From: Ignelater luminosus
Lineage: Eukaryota; Arthropoda; Insecta; Coleoptera; Elateridae
Direction of reading: 5' to 3'
DNA length: 64,000 nucleotides
Assembly (NCBI GenBank): GCA_011009095.1
Contig: VTPC01000816.1
Span: 186,001 to 250,000, forward strand
This document shows, one piece after another, positions 23,889 to 34,985 of the stretch; the first letter of the stretch is position 1; each line of letters starts with the position of its first letter. The notes under the pieces are model-generated. The model ran no database searches, was not told the DNA's origin, and was given only the letters and a program-made list of their open reading frames with translations. The translations under genes and the position numbers were made by a program.

Positions 23889-24973
23889 GTAAGTAAACAA
23901 TTTGATTTGAATTTCTGTTTTATTAACGTACATTTATTTATTTGTTTTTTTTTAACTATCGCTTTCTTTTGGGTCTTCATTCATGTGTATTTCAAATTTC
24001 ATTATAATCAAAGTAACCAAACTTTTCAATTTTCTTTTTAATTTTGTTTTGCCAGGATATTAATTCTGGCGCCAATTTAAAATATTCCAAGATGTAAATA
24101 AAAAATTATTTTAGTTATGTGTCTAATAAGACTTTTGAATATTACAATTTTAATTATAGAAGAAGATTGTTATTGCATTCTTCTAATAATTAGAAAACGC
24201 TGGGGTAATTTACTAACCAAAATTGGATACGTTAAGGGTAAAGAAATTACCCGCGAAAACTCCCCTCTTTGTGTCTCATTCATATATAAACAGGATTTAT
24301 TAAGAATGCAACACACAATAGGTGCAAAGTGCAACTTGCTTCTTATTCAAGCACGTTCTTGTTACTTTTTCTGTTGCATTTTATACGTTCGATTTGGGTG
24401 CGGTATATATCTTTCTCCCTCAGCACAAGGATACACTTGCAAATAATGCAGTTTTCTTGCAAGTGCACCAATCTTTTTTTCCTTTCTTTTTCCATTTAAA
24501 TATTTCTTTTAACCACGTTTTTCCCCTTTACATAATTTTAGAGGTCGCATCATTTATTTAATTTAATCAATTTCTCCGACATCCACCTGCTTTTATCCAC
24601 CATTGTTATACCTATTGTTTTTCTTTCCAATTCATAATCTTATATAAAAAAATATTAATATGATTGGTTAAAAATCTGTTATCACTCATTAGTACGTTTC
24701 GTGTTTTGATGTATGAAACTATATCTCCCCTGGCAACAGGTGACGCAATGGTGGCCGTACCGTAGCAGTAGTTACAATATCGAACCATTTTAACGCCAGA
24801 ATATTGCACCGGCAGTGCGGCCACGCTTGCAAAACACACTGCATGCAGACTATGATAACAACAACAATCTTCTCTTCCCAGCAACGTGTGCAAAACAAAG
24901 CAGTTCCAGACACTAGCTTAGCCCAGCCACCTTGTTGCAGCAATAATTCAACTCGGGGTTGCAGCCCTCACCG

Positions 24974-24987
24974 GTTGCTATAGCAAC
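24974..24987. promoter_or_regulatory. Perfect RFX-type X-box palindrome in the brat intron island
   Basis: GTTGCTATAGCAAC is a perfect 14 bp palindrome matching the RFX X-box layout (GTTGC, N4, GCAAC). It lies in a locally GC-richer island (about 24720-25080) of the putative brat first intron. An E-box-like CAGGTG and a GGCAAC half-site sit at about 24733-24744. Binding is inferred from sequence only. Confidence 0.4.
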
Positions 24988-25478
24988 AGCATTAGTCCCC
25001 TCAGTCGGCACATCGATCGCCCTCTCCCTCTCCAGTTCTGTCTAAACACATCACCCCCGCAAATTGACAGTCGATGAATGCATCCAACGTCGTCGTCTCC
25101 TCTCTTCGGTCATGCCACGAGCACCAAGGTTCATTATAGTAATACATGTTACTTTAATTCAATTCAACAGACAACGTATCATCCCTCTTCGTTCGATCCA
25201 GTCATGTTCCTTCCTTCATTTTATCAAATGAAAACTTTAGAGAGAAAAAAAAAGAAACGCACATGCTAACAACAACTTAATTAAAACAAATCACCTCTAA
25301 GCATTATTATTTGTTGCAAAATATCTTCCTTATTAAAAAGTAGAACTTAGTAATATTTAAAAATAAAAATCTTTTCTGTACATGGAAATCTTGCCCTTAT
25401 CTATTATTAATTATGTTTTTTGCGATGAAAAATTACTAATGTACTTTATTTAATTCTAGGGATGACGGTTAATTGAAG

Positions 25479-27941
25479 ATGGCCTCACCTACTCCTTCCT
25501 TAGAATCATTGCCTAGAGCCAATTCAATTGGATCCTTTGGAGAACACGCAGATTATTTATCCCTATCACCTTTAGCCGATTCACCGTTAACCGTGAGCGG
25601 ATCATCACCCCCCGTAAGCGATTCAGTGGATAGAGATAGCGATCCTTCAGAACTACAGTGTGGGCAGTGCAAGGAGCCCGTGAACGATTCAAAGAATTTA
25701 TCTTGTATCATCCACACAGTTTGTGCTAATTGTTACGAGAAGAACAAGTTTCTTTGTCCCCGTTGTCAAACGGAATCTATTGAAGGAATTTTAACTAATT
25801 TACTATTTAGTACGAACGAAAATACAGACACCTTTCAACCTGCTGTGCGCTGTACGGGCTGCAAATCCAAGAAGTTAGACGCTGTCGCTCGTTGCGTTGA
25901 TTGTGTTAATTATTTGTGTTCCAATTGTGTCATGGCGCACCAATTTATGCACTGTTTTGAAGGTCACCGCGTTCTTAACCTGAACGATCTAAAAGACGAA
26001 CACAAAAATGGAGTCATAACTAATGGAACGGTCACTACCAACGGTACTGTTACCAATGGCGAAAAAGCCATGGTGTGCCCACGACACAAAAGCGAATTGT
26101 TAAAGTATTACTGTCGCACATGCCAACTACCAATATGTAAAGAATGCACGTTGGAACATCCAGCCGGCATTCACGAATACGAACATATCAGCGAAGTGGC
26201 GCCAAAACACTTGGAAGCTATAACGCACGCAGTTCAAGAAGCTAAAGCTAAAGCGACCGACATAAGAAATACCCTCAAGAATGTCGAACACGCATCCAGC
26301 CGTTTGCAGGTGCAATATCACAAGGCACAAAACGAAATTAACGACACTTTCTTGTTCTACCGGTCGATGTTAGACGAAAGGAAACAAGAACTGTTAAAGG
26401 AATTAGAAAGTGTCTTTTCTGCTAAACAGATATCGATAGGTGTGGCAACTCAAAAAGGTCAAGAAGTTGTCGAACAAATTTATAAGACGTGCGAATTCGT
26501 CGAAAAGATAAATAAGTGCGCGAACGTTGTGGAAATGCTCATGATTCGTAAGTTATTAGATGGAAAATTGCAAAGTTTGTTAAGTTATAATATTGATCAA
26601 AATATACAATCTGTCGGCGAATTGGAGTTCGTTTCCAATTACCAAGCGATCCAAGTGGGAGTACGTAACACCTTTGGATATGTAAGATCCAATTCGGAAG
26701 CAACAGTGGGACCCAGCAAACAACCACCTATCGCCAGACCAACTGGTGGATCCAGCTCTAGTGGTAGCAGCGTCAATGGTAGTTCTGGTAGTCTCAATGG
26801 CGGAATGCATGCCGGTCCATTTAGTATTACTGGGTGCAGTCAGTCGACTTCGCCATTCGAATCGAATATTATTTCAAAACGTTTCAGTAGTGCCAATAGC
26901 CTCGGACCATTTTCCACGACCATAGGCGATCTGAATCTCAACGGTATTAATCCTTACGAAAAATGGTCTAACGGCGGAACAGACAGTATTTTTCAAAATG
27001 GGGCGACAGACCCTTATTCTCTCACAAGCGGTGGGAACGATCCTATGCTCGATCTCACGTCCAAATTAATGTCGTCGACGATATTTCCTCCGAAATCACA
27101 AATCAAACGCCAAAAGATGATTTATCATTGTAAATTTGGCGAGTTTGGCGTAATGGAGGGCCAGTTTACTGAACCTAGTGGCGTAGCGGTGAACGCTCAA
27201 AACGACATCATCGTAGCAGACACTAACAATCACAGAATTCAGATCTTTGACAAAGAGGGTCGTTTCAAATTTCAGTTTGGAGAATGTGGAAAGAGAGATG
27301 GGCAGTTATTGTATCCCAATCGGGTTGCTGTAGTCCGTACGTCTGGTGACATAATTGTAACGGAACGTTCGCCAACTCACCAAATTCAAATTTACAATCA
27401 GTACGGACAGTTCGTACGTAAATTTGGAGCCAACATTTTGCAACATCCTCGAGGTGTGACCGTGGATAATAAGGGACGTATAGTTGTTGTTGAGTGTAAA
27501 GTGATGCGCGTAATTATATTTGATCAAACGGGTACGGTACTACAGAAGTTTGGCTGTTCCAAGCATCTCGAATTTCCGAACGGTGTTGTTGTTAACGATA
27601 AACAAGAAATCTTCATCAGTGACAATCGCGCGCATTGTGTTAAGGTGTTCGATTACGACGGACGTTATTTACGTCAGATCGGAGGAGAGGGCATTACTAA
27701 TTATCCAATAGGCGTTGGAATAAATGCATCGGGAGATATTCTAATTGCCGATAACCACAATAATTTCAATTTGACCATCTTCACCCAGGATGGACAGTTA
27801 GTATCGGCGTTAGAAAGCAAAGTGAAGCATGCGCAGTGTTTCGATGTGGCCCTAATGGATGACGGGTCGGTGGTGTTGGCTAGTAAAGACTACCGTTTAT
27901 ATATTTACCGTTACGTGCAGGTACCACCCATTGGTCTGTAG
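25479..27941 (+). CDS. brat: Brain tumor (Brat), TRIM-NHL translational repressor
   Basis: 820 residues in one exon, starting MASPTPSLESL like fly Brat; I chose the ATG at 25479 over an upstream non-ATG frame extension. Domains in order: a Cys/His cluster at about 61-96 (C61, C64, C76, H79, C82, C85, C93, C96) with complete RING-like C3HC4 spacing; B-box 1 at about 125-163; B-box 2 at about 200-236; a coiled coil at about 245-380; a Gly/Ser/Asn-rich linker at about 420-545; and a six-bladed NHL propeller at about 548-818 (repeats such as GVAVNAQNDIIVADTNNHRIQIF). In flies Brat acts in the cytoplasm with Pumilio and Nanos, binding hunchback and other mRNAs through the NHL surface to repress translation. 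It restrains neuroblast self-renewal by asymmetric inheritance. Fly Brat is longer and is usually described as lacking a RING. The splice acceptor at 25459 suggests an upstream noncoding exon. Confidence 0.97.
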   Translation: MASPTPSLESLPRANSIGSFGEHADYLSLSPLADSPLTVSGSSPPVSDSVDRDSDPSELQCGQCKEPVNDSKNLSCIIHTVCANCYEKNKFLCPRCQTESIEGILTNLLFSTNENTDTFQPAVRCTGCKSKKLDAVARCVDCVNYLCSNCVMAHQFMHCFEGHRVLNLNDLKDEHKNGVITNGTVTTNGTVTNGEKAMVCPRHKSELLKYYCRTCQLPICKECTLEHPAGIHEYEHISEVAPKHLEAITHAVQEAKAKATDIRNTLKNVEHASSRLQVQYHKAQNEINDTFLFYRSMLDERKQELLKELESVFSAKQISIGVATQKGQEVVEQIYKTCEFVEKINKCANVVEMLMIRKLLDGKLQSLLSYNIDQNIQSVGELEFVSNYQAIQVGVRNTFGYVRSNSEATVGPSKQPPIARPTGGSSSSGSSVNGSSGSLNGGMHAGPFSITGCSQSTSPFESNIISKRFSSANSLGPFSTTIGDLNLNGINPYEKWSNGGTDSIFQNGATDPYSLTSGGNDPMLDLTSKLMSSTIFPPKSQIKRQKMIYHCKFGEFGVMEGQFTEPSGVAVNAQNDIIVADTNNHRIQIFDKEGRFKFQFGECGKRDGQLLYPNRVAVVRTSGDIIVTERSPTHQIQIYNQYGQFVRKFGANILQHPRGVTVDNKGRIVVVECKVMRVIIFDQTGTVLQKFGCSKHLEFPNGVVVNDKQEIFISDNRAHCVKVFDYDGRYLRQIGGEGITNYPIGVGINASGDILIADNHNNFNLTIFTQDGQLVSALESKVKHAQCFDVALMDDGSVVLASKDYRLYIYRYVQVPPIGL

Positions 27942-28768
27942 ACAGGGTCCCAGCCACCATTCCCTACACACAAAATTTTTGTTGATGCATTTTTAAAAAT
28001 AATTAAGAAAAAAAAAAGGAGAGTGGTTTGCTGCCATTGCTGTTATTGTAATAATTATTTATTTGATAAGGTTTTTCTCCTCTCAAATGATGTTTAATGA
28101 TGATAGTTTTGTATTGTAACATGTTGATATTTTTAATATGTACCATTGTAAAACGATATGTTTTTGAGTAGCTCACTCCTTGATGATGATGGAGTGGCGC
28201 GGCCCATTGTATGACCAAATCTATCACTTATATTCAAAACAGGGATATTTAATCACATAGAGTTTTTACCAAGCATTAGTGGTGCCTGGGCCATTGTTGT
28301 ATTTAAATTATGCATCAGTTTCCATATATGATATCTATTTTAATATGCGTGTATGGTGTTGTGAATGTCCTTTAGCATAGCGCGTTGTTATTTTGCGGGA
28401 AGCCGCGTTGTTAGCGACCCTAGTCACCCACGAACTATACTTTGTAGTAGTTCTCTTTTATGTTTTGATTTTCTCTTTATTGTCTCTCTTTTCTCATTTT
28501 TTCGTATTATTATTAGTACACTGCGTGCCGTGCCTATAAAAGCATTTAAACTATAATAATTATTATTTTTGTTTTGTTATTACTATTATTATTATTATTC
28601 ATCTGTTAAGTTCATCAGTAACACTTTGCTATTATTATTATTATTATTATAAAAGTGGATCCATTATTCTGTTACTGTAAAAACTTGAATCTTCATCAAT
28701 TGTTTCGTTGTTTTATTTATTGTTTATGGTAACACAAATATGGATCTAACTTGAGAAATGGTGCATGC

Positions 28769-28774
28769 AATAAA
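28769..28774 (+). terminator. brat: Candidate proximal brat poly(A) signal
   Basis: AATAAA about 830 bases past the brat stop codon, within GCAATAAATCACC, followed by a (TTA)n/TAG-rich stretch. It would give a short 3' UTR form. Another AATAAA occurs at 30161-30166. Confidence 0.35.
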
Positions 28775-28779
28775 TCACC

Positions 28780-28811
<32 letters not shown>

Positions 28812-30016
28812 GTTGTAGTAAGTAGTAATATATTTTTTTGTTGATGCTGCCAAGATTAAGATAACGAGCGTGGGATCACTCCTAGGGCATGTTTAAATGT
28901 TTGCGTGATAACCCACATCCTCAAAAATATATGACCAAGACTACTGTAGCTAGGATTGAGCATTTTTTATTTTTATTATTATTTTATTATTATTATTTTT
29001 TTAGTTAGAACATTTAATTATTATTATTATTATTTAAAAACAAAAACCAAACGTAGGACAAACAGCGGCACAAAGCACATAGAACTGTTGGCCATGGCTA
29101 ACCGCCGTTCGCTCTATGTTAAAACAAGTGCATTACACATTTACCATACTTTATTAATTTATAATAATTATTGTCCTATTTATATAACTTTACTGTTTGT
29201 TAATTTTTACTCTTTTTTTTGAAAAAGAAAAAATATCCACCCGAGAAATGATCGCATTTATTATTGATAATATTATTATTACAAATACATTGGGGACTGA
29301 GCGATCTCATCCTAGAAACCAGTCCCTCTACAGACTGCATTGCAGATATGATTCGTGAGGAGAAAATCCTGTGTGATATCCATCTGACCAGTGTTAATTT
29401 GTTTTTTAAATAGCTTGTTCAGAGTACTCTCTATTTTTTCTATTGTTCCTGTGACTTCCTTAGATGGATTTCACATAGTTATTATTATTAATATTATCCT
29501 GTGCACAAATCCTATCTGCCAAAAGCCAATTGAATTAACTGTTTTTCTGCAGTTTATTATTTTTTTTAATACTTGTTGTTATATTATTTTTAATTAATGG
29601 TAAAAAATTGTTCTTAAATTAATGTACATTGTTTTGTTTTTCTTTAAATTTTTGTTGTAATATGCTTTTTTAATTAATAATAGAATTCTTGCAGTTTTCA
29701 TTACTTTTATTTTTTTTTATTTTAGTTGATAGTAGAGCTCTCTTATTTGTGGACCTAATACTGATAATCTCTTTCCGTTAGAGGGATAACACAAATGAAA
29801 CGGTATCAGACCCAAATTCGGATAGGTAAAAAAATTTTGGGAAAATTATTTAGAATCCGTTGGATATCACAATTTGTAAATTATAAGATATTAAACATTG
29901 AATATGGATTTTATAGAATTTTAGAAAAGAAAAATAAAAAACATCAAAGTATACAGCGCTAAATGTTGTGTTTGATACGTTTGCTGTATTTGTATCCTTG
30001 TAAGATTAAGATAAAA

Positions 30017-30091
30017 TAGGCTCTCCCTTAACTCATTTAGATGGATTGATGATGACAGGTTACATAAGTAAGTCAGTTAAGAGAGAGTCTA
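30017..30091 (+). other. Stem-loop in brat 3' UTR, pre-miRNA-sized
   Basis: AGGCTCTCCCTTAACTCATT (30018-30037, stem continuing to 30039) pairs with TAAGTCAGTTAAGAGAGAGT (30069-30088, stem continuing to 30090). The stem has 18 Watson-Crick and 2 GU pairs over 22 positions, plus one closing T-A pair, with a 29-base loop. Size fits a small pre-miRNA or a protein-binding hairpin. I recognise no known miRNA seed. Confidence 0.45.
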
Positions 30092-30908
30092 GATACCTAT
30101 ATTGTTGTTCAAAAATAATATCATGATGTTCATGTTCTTACGCATAACAACACAACACTAAATAAATTCAGAATATGTGGAAATGGCAGCAGGAAAAATT
30201 GCACATTGTTGAAATTTGCACGTTGATGCATCATTCTGCATACATCGAAATAGCACTGATAGCTTTCATTTCCACATTTTTATTTTGAACCTGCTAAATA
30301 ATTTATGTATTGCTACTTTATCCCTCTAAAAGAAAAGACAAAAAGGTGATTTAGGTCCAAACTGTATTATTGATGCGTGTGGTGTAATCCCTCCTTCGTT
30401 ACTTGCTATTATTACTACTATTTAGAATGATATTTTGTTTTCTCCTCTCTTTCTCTCTCTATCTCTCTCTGCTGCCTTAGAGCACGGCACTGCTGCGAAA
30501 AAGTGGTAAATATATCTTTCTCTCTGTCGACACTTTTCTACGTAGACTTAAGTGATGATAATCCTGCGTAAAAGCAGAAGCTTATGTAATGTTTTTAAAC
30601 AATCTTCCTGGGCCCAAGAAACTTTTAGCAAATCCTAAAAATAGTTATAGAAGTGTGATTTTATGGTATCATAGTCATTAGTTAGTAGTGTATAGTAATT
30701 TTGAGTATTAAGTAAGCAGTTGTTTGTATACTATTATAAAAAAGTGTGTGGCGGACCAAATTCCGCACCTTTTTTTTTAATTTTTAATTAGTATCAAAAA
30801 ATTTTTCGGAAAGACTGATTGAACAACACATTTCTTCTGGTAGTAACGAACTTAGTGATACGCAAATAAGAAAAATGCAATAGTCCCCTGCCGATACACC
30901 ATTTGAGT

Positions 30909-31009
30909 ATGTGACTTGTCAGGAAAACCATGGGTGCATCCATGCATCCGTCGCCAAAAAAAAATCAACCACATTCCAGACACGCACAAAACAACACTGA
31001 CAAGTCACA
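30909..31009 (+). other. Perfect 14 bp inverted repeat in brat 3' UTR
   Basis: ATGTGACTTGTCAG (30909-30922) and its exact reverse complement CTGACAAGTCACAT (30996-31009) are separated by 73 bases. A stem-loop is possible in the RNA. Confidence 0.5.
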
Positions 31010-33138
31010 TCATTCAGTGGGCACGGCAAGGCCTGACACTTGAGAATATGTTGCGTTTTACCTTCATGTCAATTACTCTAGGGAACATAACAATTTTAAA
31101 CCAGGTGGAGTGTAAATAGAGTCTCTCCTGTGTACCGCTTAGTATTTGCATTGTACGTTCTCGTTACTTCTTTCAGTAGGTGGGATTGTCGCATTTCTAG
31201 TCCCTACCCTTCGTGGGTCACATACTCCCGTCGCACAATCTCTTGTTATTCGCTGCATGAAAAAAAAATTGTTCCAGAATTATAAATTTTTATACATTTG
31301 ATGCATTTTGCTCATGTTGTAGATTGTTGTTGTGCACTGTTAATGCGCCACGCCGCAGAGTCCACACTTCCGAGCACCCATTATAATATTATTATTAATT
31401 CCTGGCATTGCGCTCGAACAGATTTTTCTAACAGACTGTGATTATCGGAAATGCCTTCCCCCGACCCCCAAATGTTATCACTTGCACCCACTGGTAAAAT
31501 CCGTTTATACATTCTAACTTTTACTAGTTCTTGCACAGTTGAATTATAATCCATTTAACGTTGGAGAAACTACATGCAGTTTTTCAATTCTAATTATAGG
31601 ATCGGTATGAGATTGATATTACATAGAAAAATAGCTTTGAAATGGATTGTTTTACTTGAAAAGTTGCTTTAAATCGACAGTAATAATCTCATATTAAATT
31701 TAGATCGAGGTGTTTTATGTACCCTCCATGTAAAGCATAAATAACCGTTAATTTTTCTTGCTGAGTTATTTAGTTTTAGTTTCTATTTAATTTTTTTGTC
31801 AAGACAGTGATACAAAATAAGTGTAACGAGGTAGTTCAAGTACAAATCTATTTTGATTGTGCAACAAAATTCAATGTATTTATAATATTGGAGAAGTTTT
31901 TGGCACTAGATTTTTTAAAATTAAAAAATGATAATATCAAGTTTGAAATTTTAAGCTAAAATTATAAAAATATCTTGAAACAAAAAAATCTTCATAAACA
32001 CCGCCTTTGGGTATTGCAAATCTGTACTTATTTGACAAAAAATTCTAAACATCCAGACTTTCTTGATACCTAATCTTGAGAATCGTTTACTGGAATTTCA
32101 TTCAATCAAATCACAATAAGCAGAATTTTTGAAAAAAGGAATCAACATAATCTTGTAAAATATAAATATGACAGGAACATGAAACAGCAGATGGAATGGA
32201 TGAGGATGAAGATATACTTGTTACGTTAATAGAGCATTCATGGTCGCATGGTTTCTAATTCTTATTGTACTTACCTCTAATAATGTTTTTAACTTTTCAA
32301 ATAATACCAAAGTAACTTTGTATTTGCATATCATCTGTAATTATCGAAATATTCTTGAACATAACCTTTACAAGTATTTTGCAACCTCATTCAGTTACTT
32401 GAAATTTAATTTTTATTTGTCTAGATTTCAAACATTATAAAGATAAGTCGTTTGTCACCAACGTTTTGTATCAATACTTATAACATATCACTAAAAGTCT
32501 TATGAAACGTAGAACAAAATTCAGTTTCAATTCTATTTTGGTACTAGAAGATATGACAAAAATATTTGATGTACTTTTCAAGTGAGACGATCCCAAAAAT
32601 CACAGTTTTATTTAATAGATAGACTTTCATCGAAATTATGATTTCTCCACCGTTGAAGTTTCTACAGATGATCGCAGAAGAGAAAAGAGCAAACTTTATT
32701 ATGCAAATACTCATTTAAAAATTAAATACTTGTTGGATTTTGTAAAGTGCGCGTATCCGTTAAGCTAAGCTCTTCCATTAAGAAAAAATCCACGACCTTC
32801 TTTATAAAAAGTACGAACACCAATATATGTACGTGTTGTACTGACTGTACTGATCACACCAAAAAGTAAAAACAAAAAAATACTCCCTGCTTGTTGGCTG
32901 GAACTCGCGGACCAAAGCAAGCGCGGCCCGCGCCACCGACCAAGTAGCTGCTTACGTCTTATCTAGTCTAGTCGTTTTATATCAAAATAATATATTGTAT
33001 TTTTATGTGGCTTTGTACGTCCTCATACTTGCCAGTTTCTTACCATTATATGTCTTAAAAAAAATTTAGCATAGTAGGTATATTTGTTAGGACTGAATCG
33101 AGTTTAAGTGTTTTCTTGTTGTGAGGCCGCAAATTTGA

Positions 33139-33224
33139 TGAACGTGCGTGCTGTTGTGGCTAGCAGGAGGTGATCTTTTTCTTTTAGCATAATCCTTGCT
33201 TCCTGCTAGTCTCTCGCACGTTTG
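33139..33224 (+). other. Long stem-loop in brat 3' UTR
   Basis: GGCTAGCAGGAGGTGA (33158-33173) pairs continuously over 16 positions (4 GU) with TTGCTTCCTGCTAGTC (33196-33211), loop 22 bases. Below an asymmetric internal loop (9 against 3 bases) the stem resumes with AACGTGCG (33141-33148) against CGCACGTT (33215-33222). It sits in a GC-richer patch of the UTR. Confidence 0.5.
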
Positions 33225-33533
33225 CCGGACTTCACTAGGATATTAGCCGCTTTGTCCGTCACTGTTCCTGCCATTGGTCGCGCAGACAAATCGCAGATTA
33301 CTACATCTGAATAGCAATAGTGCGTGTTATTTGTATATTCACATGTGTTAGCTAACATATCCTAGCGATATCATGTGTTCCCCCACATTCCCCAAAAACC
33401 ACTCCCGATAATGTGCTTCTCCGTTGCTGCTACTGCTGCTGAACGCTTGCTTGTGATGTGACGCCTTAAGTGTATGTAATTATTAATTGATTATTGTAGT
33501 AGCTTATATGAGTACAGTGAAAAAATAATGGAA

Positions 33534-33544
33534 AATAAAATAAA
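33534..33544 (+). terminator. brat: Candidate intermediate brat poly(A) signals
   Basis: Two overlapping AATAAA hexamers (33534-33539 and 33539-33544), followed about 10 bases on by the GU-rich CTAGTGTGTAGGTG, a good downstream element. Confidence 0.4.
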
Positions 33545-34958
33545 AAACTACTAGTGTGTAGGTGACCCTGCCGCCTAAGCTTGTTTCTCTCAACTGTAAG
33601 ACTGATGTAATTTATTGTCTCTTTATATTTGCGAAATTTAAATCAAGGCAATATAACAATATATATTTTTGAGCTATGTTTGTTGACATAATCAAAACTC
33701 GAAATGTTGAGTATTCGGTTGTTACGCAGTAGGGGCCAAAGCCGGCCGCCTGCTTGGCCTAGTAATAGTTGCATGCGCCTCAGCACTTCCCCCCACTCCT
33801 CCTGTCTCTAGACCAAGAGCACCTCACTCGTTTATTATTGCGGCAGTGGACAATAACGTTATTATTCCCCAGTTTCCTCCTACAATAACTTCCCCCCCCC
33901 CCTCCTTCCTAACCTGTTCCCCTACTTGTTGGCAACTCTACTGTATTTTCCAAAAGTATTTTCAAAGTTGTTAAAATCAAAATGTTATTAAATTAAGGAG
34001 CTGCATTAGGTTATTATAAAAAGATGTTAATTTTTCTTTATTATTGGAACTCTGCACATTCCAAAAAACAGAGATGGTTTATTTTGATATATTGATGATA
34101 ATGATGTTCGTTAGTAAGTTTTAAATTAACCATTAGATTGGTGTGTGTGAATAAATGACACTACTGGACTTATATCTTCTTTATTATATTATTAAGGTTG
34201 TATTTAAAAATGAAAATGAAAAAAAAATAATGGAGCACATTATCCGGCTAAGCATTCCGTGTATTAATAATAATAATTAATAATAATAATAATAATAACA
34301 CTGTTGGTCCTGTTACATTATGAGAAATATCTGAATAATTTATATGTTGTAATAATAAACTATTTTTAAAAAGTCGAAGAAAAAAGTAAACCGTTGTGGG
34401 ATTCCGGTTGAAATTATTACCGGAGACTCGATTTTATTATTTTTATCTGTTTCATTTTATTGTGGGAAGTTTCTATTTTTCATATAGAACAGTTTCTTGT
34501 TATTATATAAAACTAAGTGTGCCTAGTCAATAGAGTTCAGGTCAATTTTACGAAATAATTAATATTAAAAGAAAAAAAAAATAACGATGTTGTGCAGTTC
34601 CATCGATATTAATTATTGTAATTGAAACAAAAGTCATGATTGTTTGGTATAATAATTATTAGTAGCGCAGATGGAATGAACAGCGCATGTGGAACACTAT
34701 GCGAATGGGAATGAAAGAGATATGTGAATATCATTCATCCCCAATCAATGCCGTCTTGAGATGATAACAGAAAAAGGCACCTAGCGATGATCTCATACGC
34801 ATGTTCAAACGTCGCCGTTATTATTAATAAAATTTACCGCTCGTTTTTTAATTTATTTTTTAATATTATTTAGCAATTAATTGTCAAATTGAGTACAATA
34901 TTTAATGATTAAGTCATATCAGTTTGTTACAAGCGTGTATAACTGCAGTGGTGTATCT

Positions 34959-34964
34959 AATAAA
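34959..34964 (+). terminator. brat: Candidate distal brat poly(A) signal
   Basis: AATAAA in TCTAATAAAGCATTTTG, followed by a strong U/GU-rich tract (TTTGTTTGCTTG, then TAGTTTGTTTGTTTTT). Transposon sequence begins less than 1 kb beyond, which makes this a natural end of the brat transcription unit. Further AATAAA hexamers lie upstream at 34150 and 34354. Confidence 0.5.
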
Positions 34965-34985
34965 GCATTTTGTTTGCTTGAAGTA

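Larger units (their letters stand above)
27942..34985 (+). other. brat: Probable long 3' UTR of brat
   Basis: About 7 kb downstream of the brat stop contains no coding frame and no recognisable transposon, unlike all the flanking DNA. It holds many (TTA)n and U-rich runs, several AATAAA signals, one strict Pumilio-type TGTAAATA (31111-31118), GC-richer blocks (about 32.9-33.5 kb and 33.7-33.9 kb) and three stem-loops listed separately. Fly brat is, to my recollection, among the genes with a neural-specific 3' UTR extension of several kb, which fits. The distal end is placed at the strongest signal near 34959. Whether the whole block is transcribed is an inference. Confidence 0.55.

Noticed and set aside
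24612-24943. Minus-strand frames in the brat intron island
   Set aside because: They overlap in two frames and have no homology that I recognise; a regulatory island explains the composition better.
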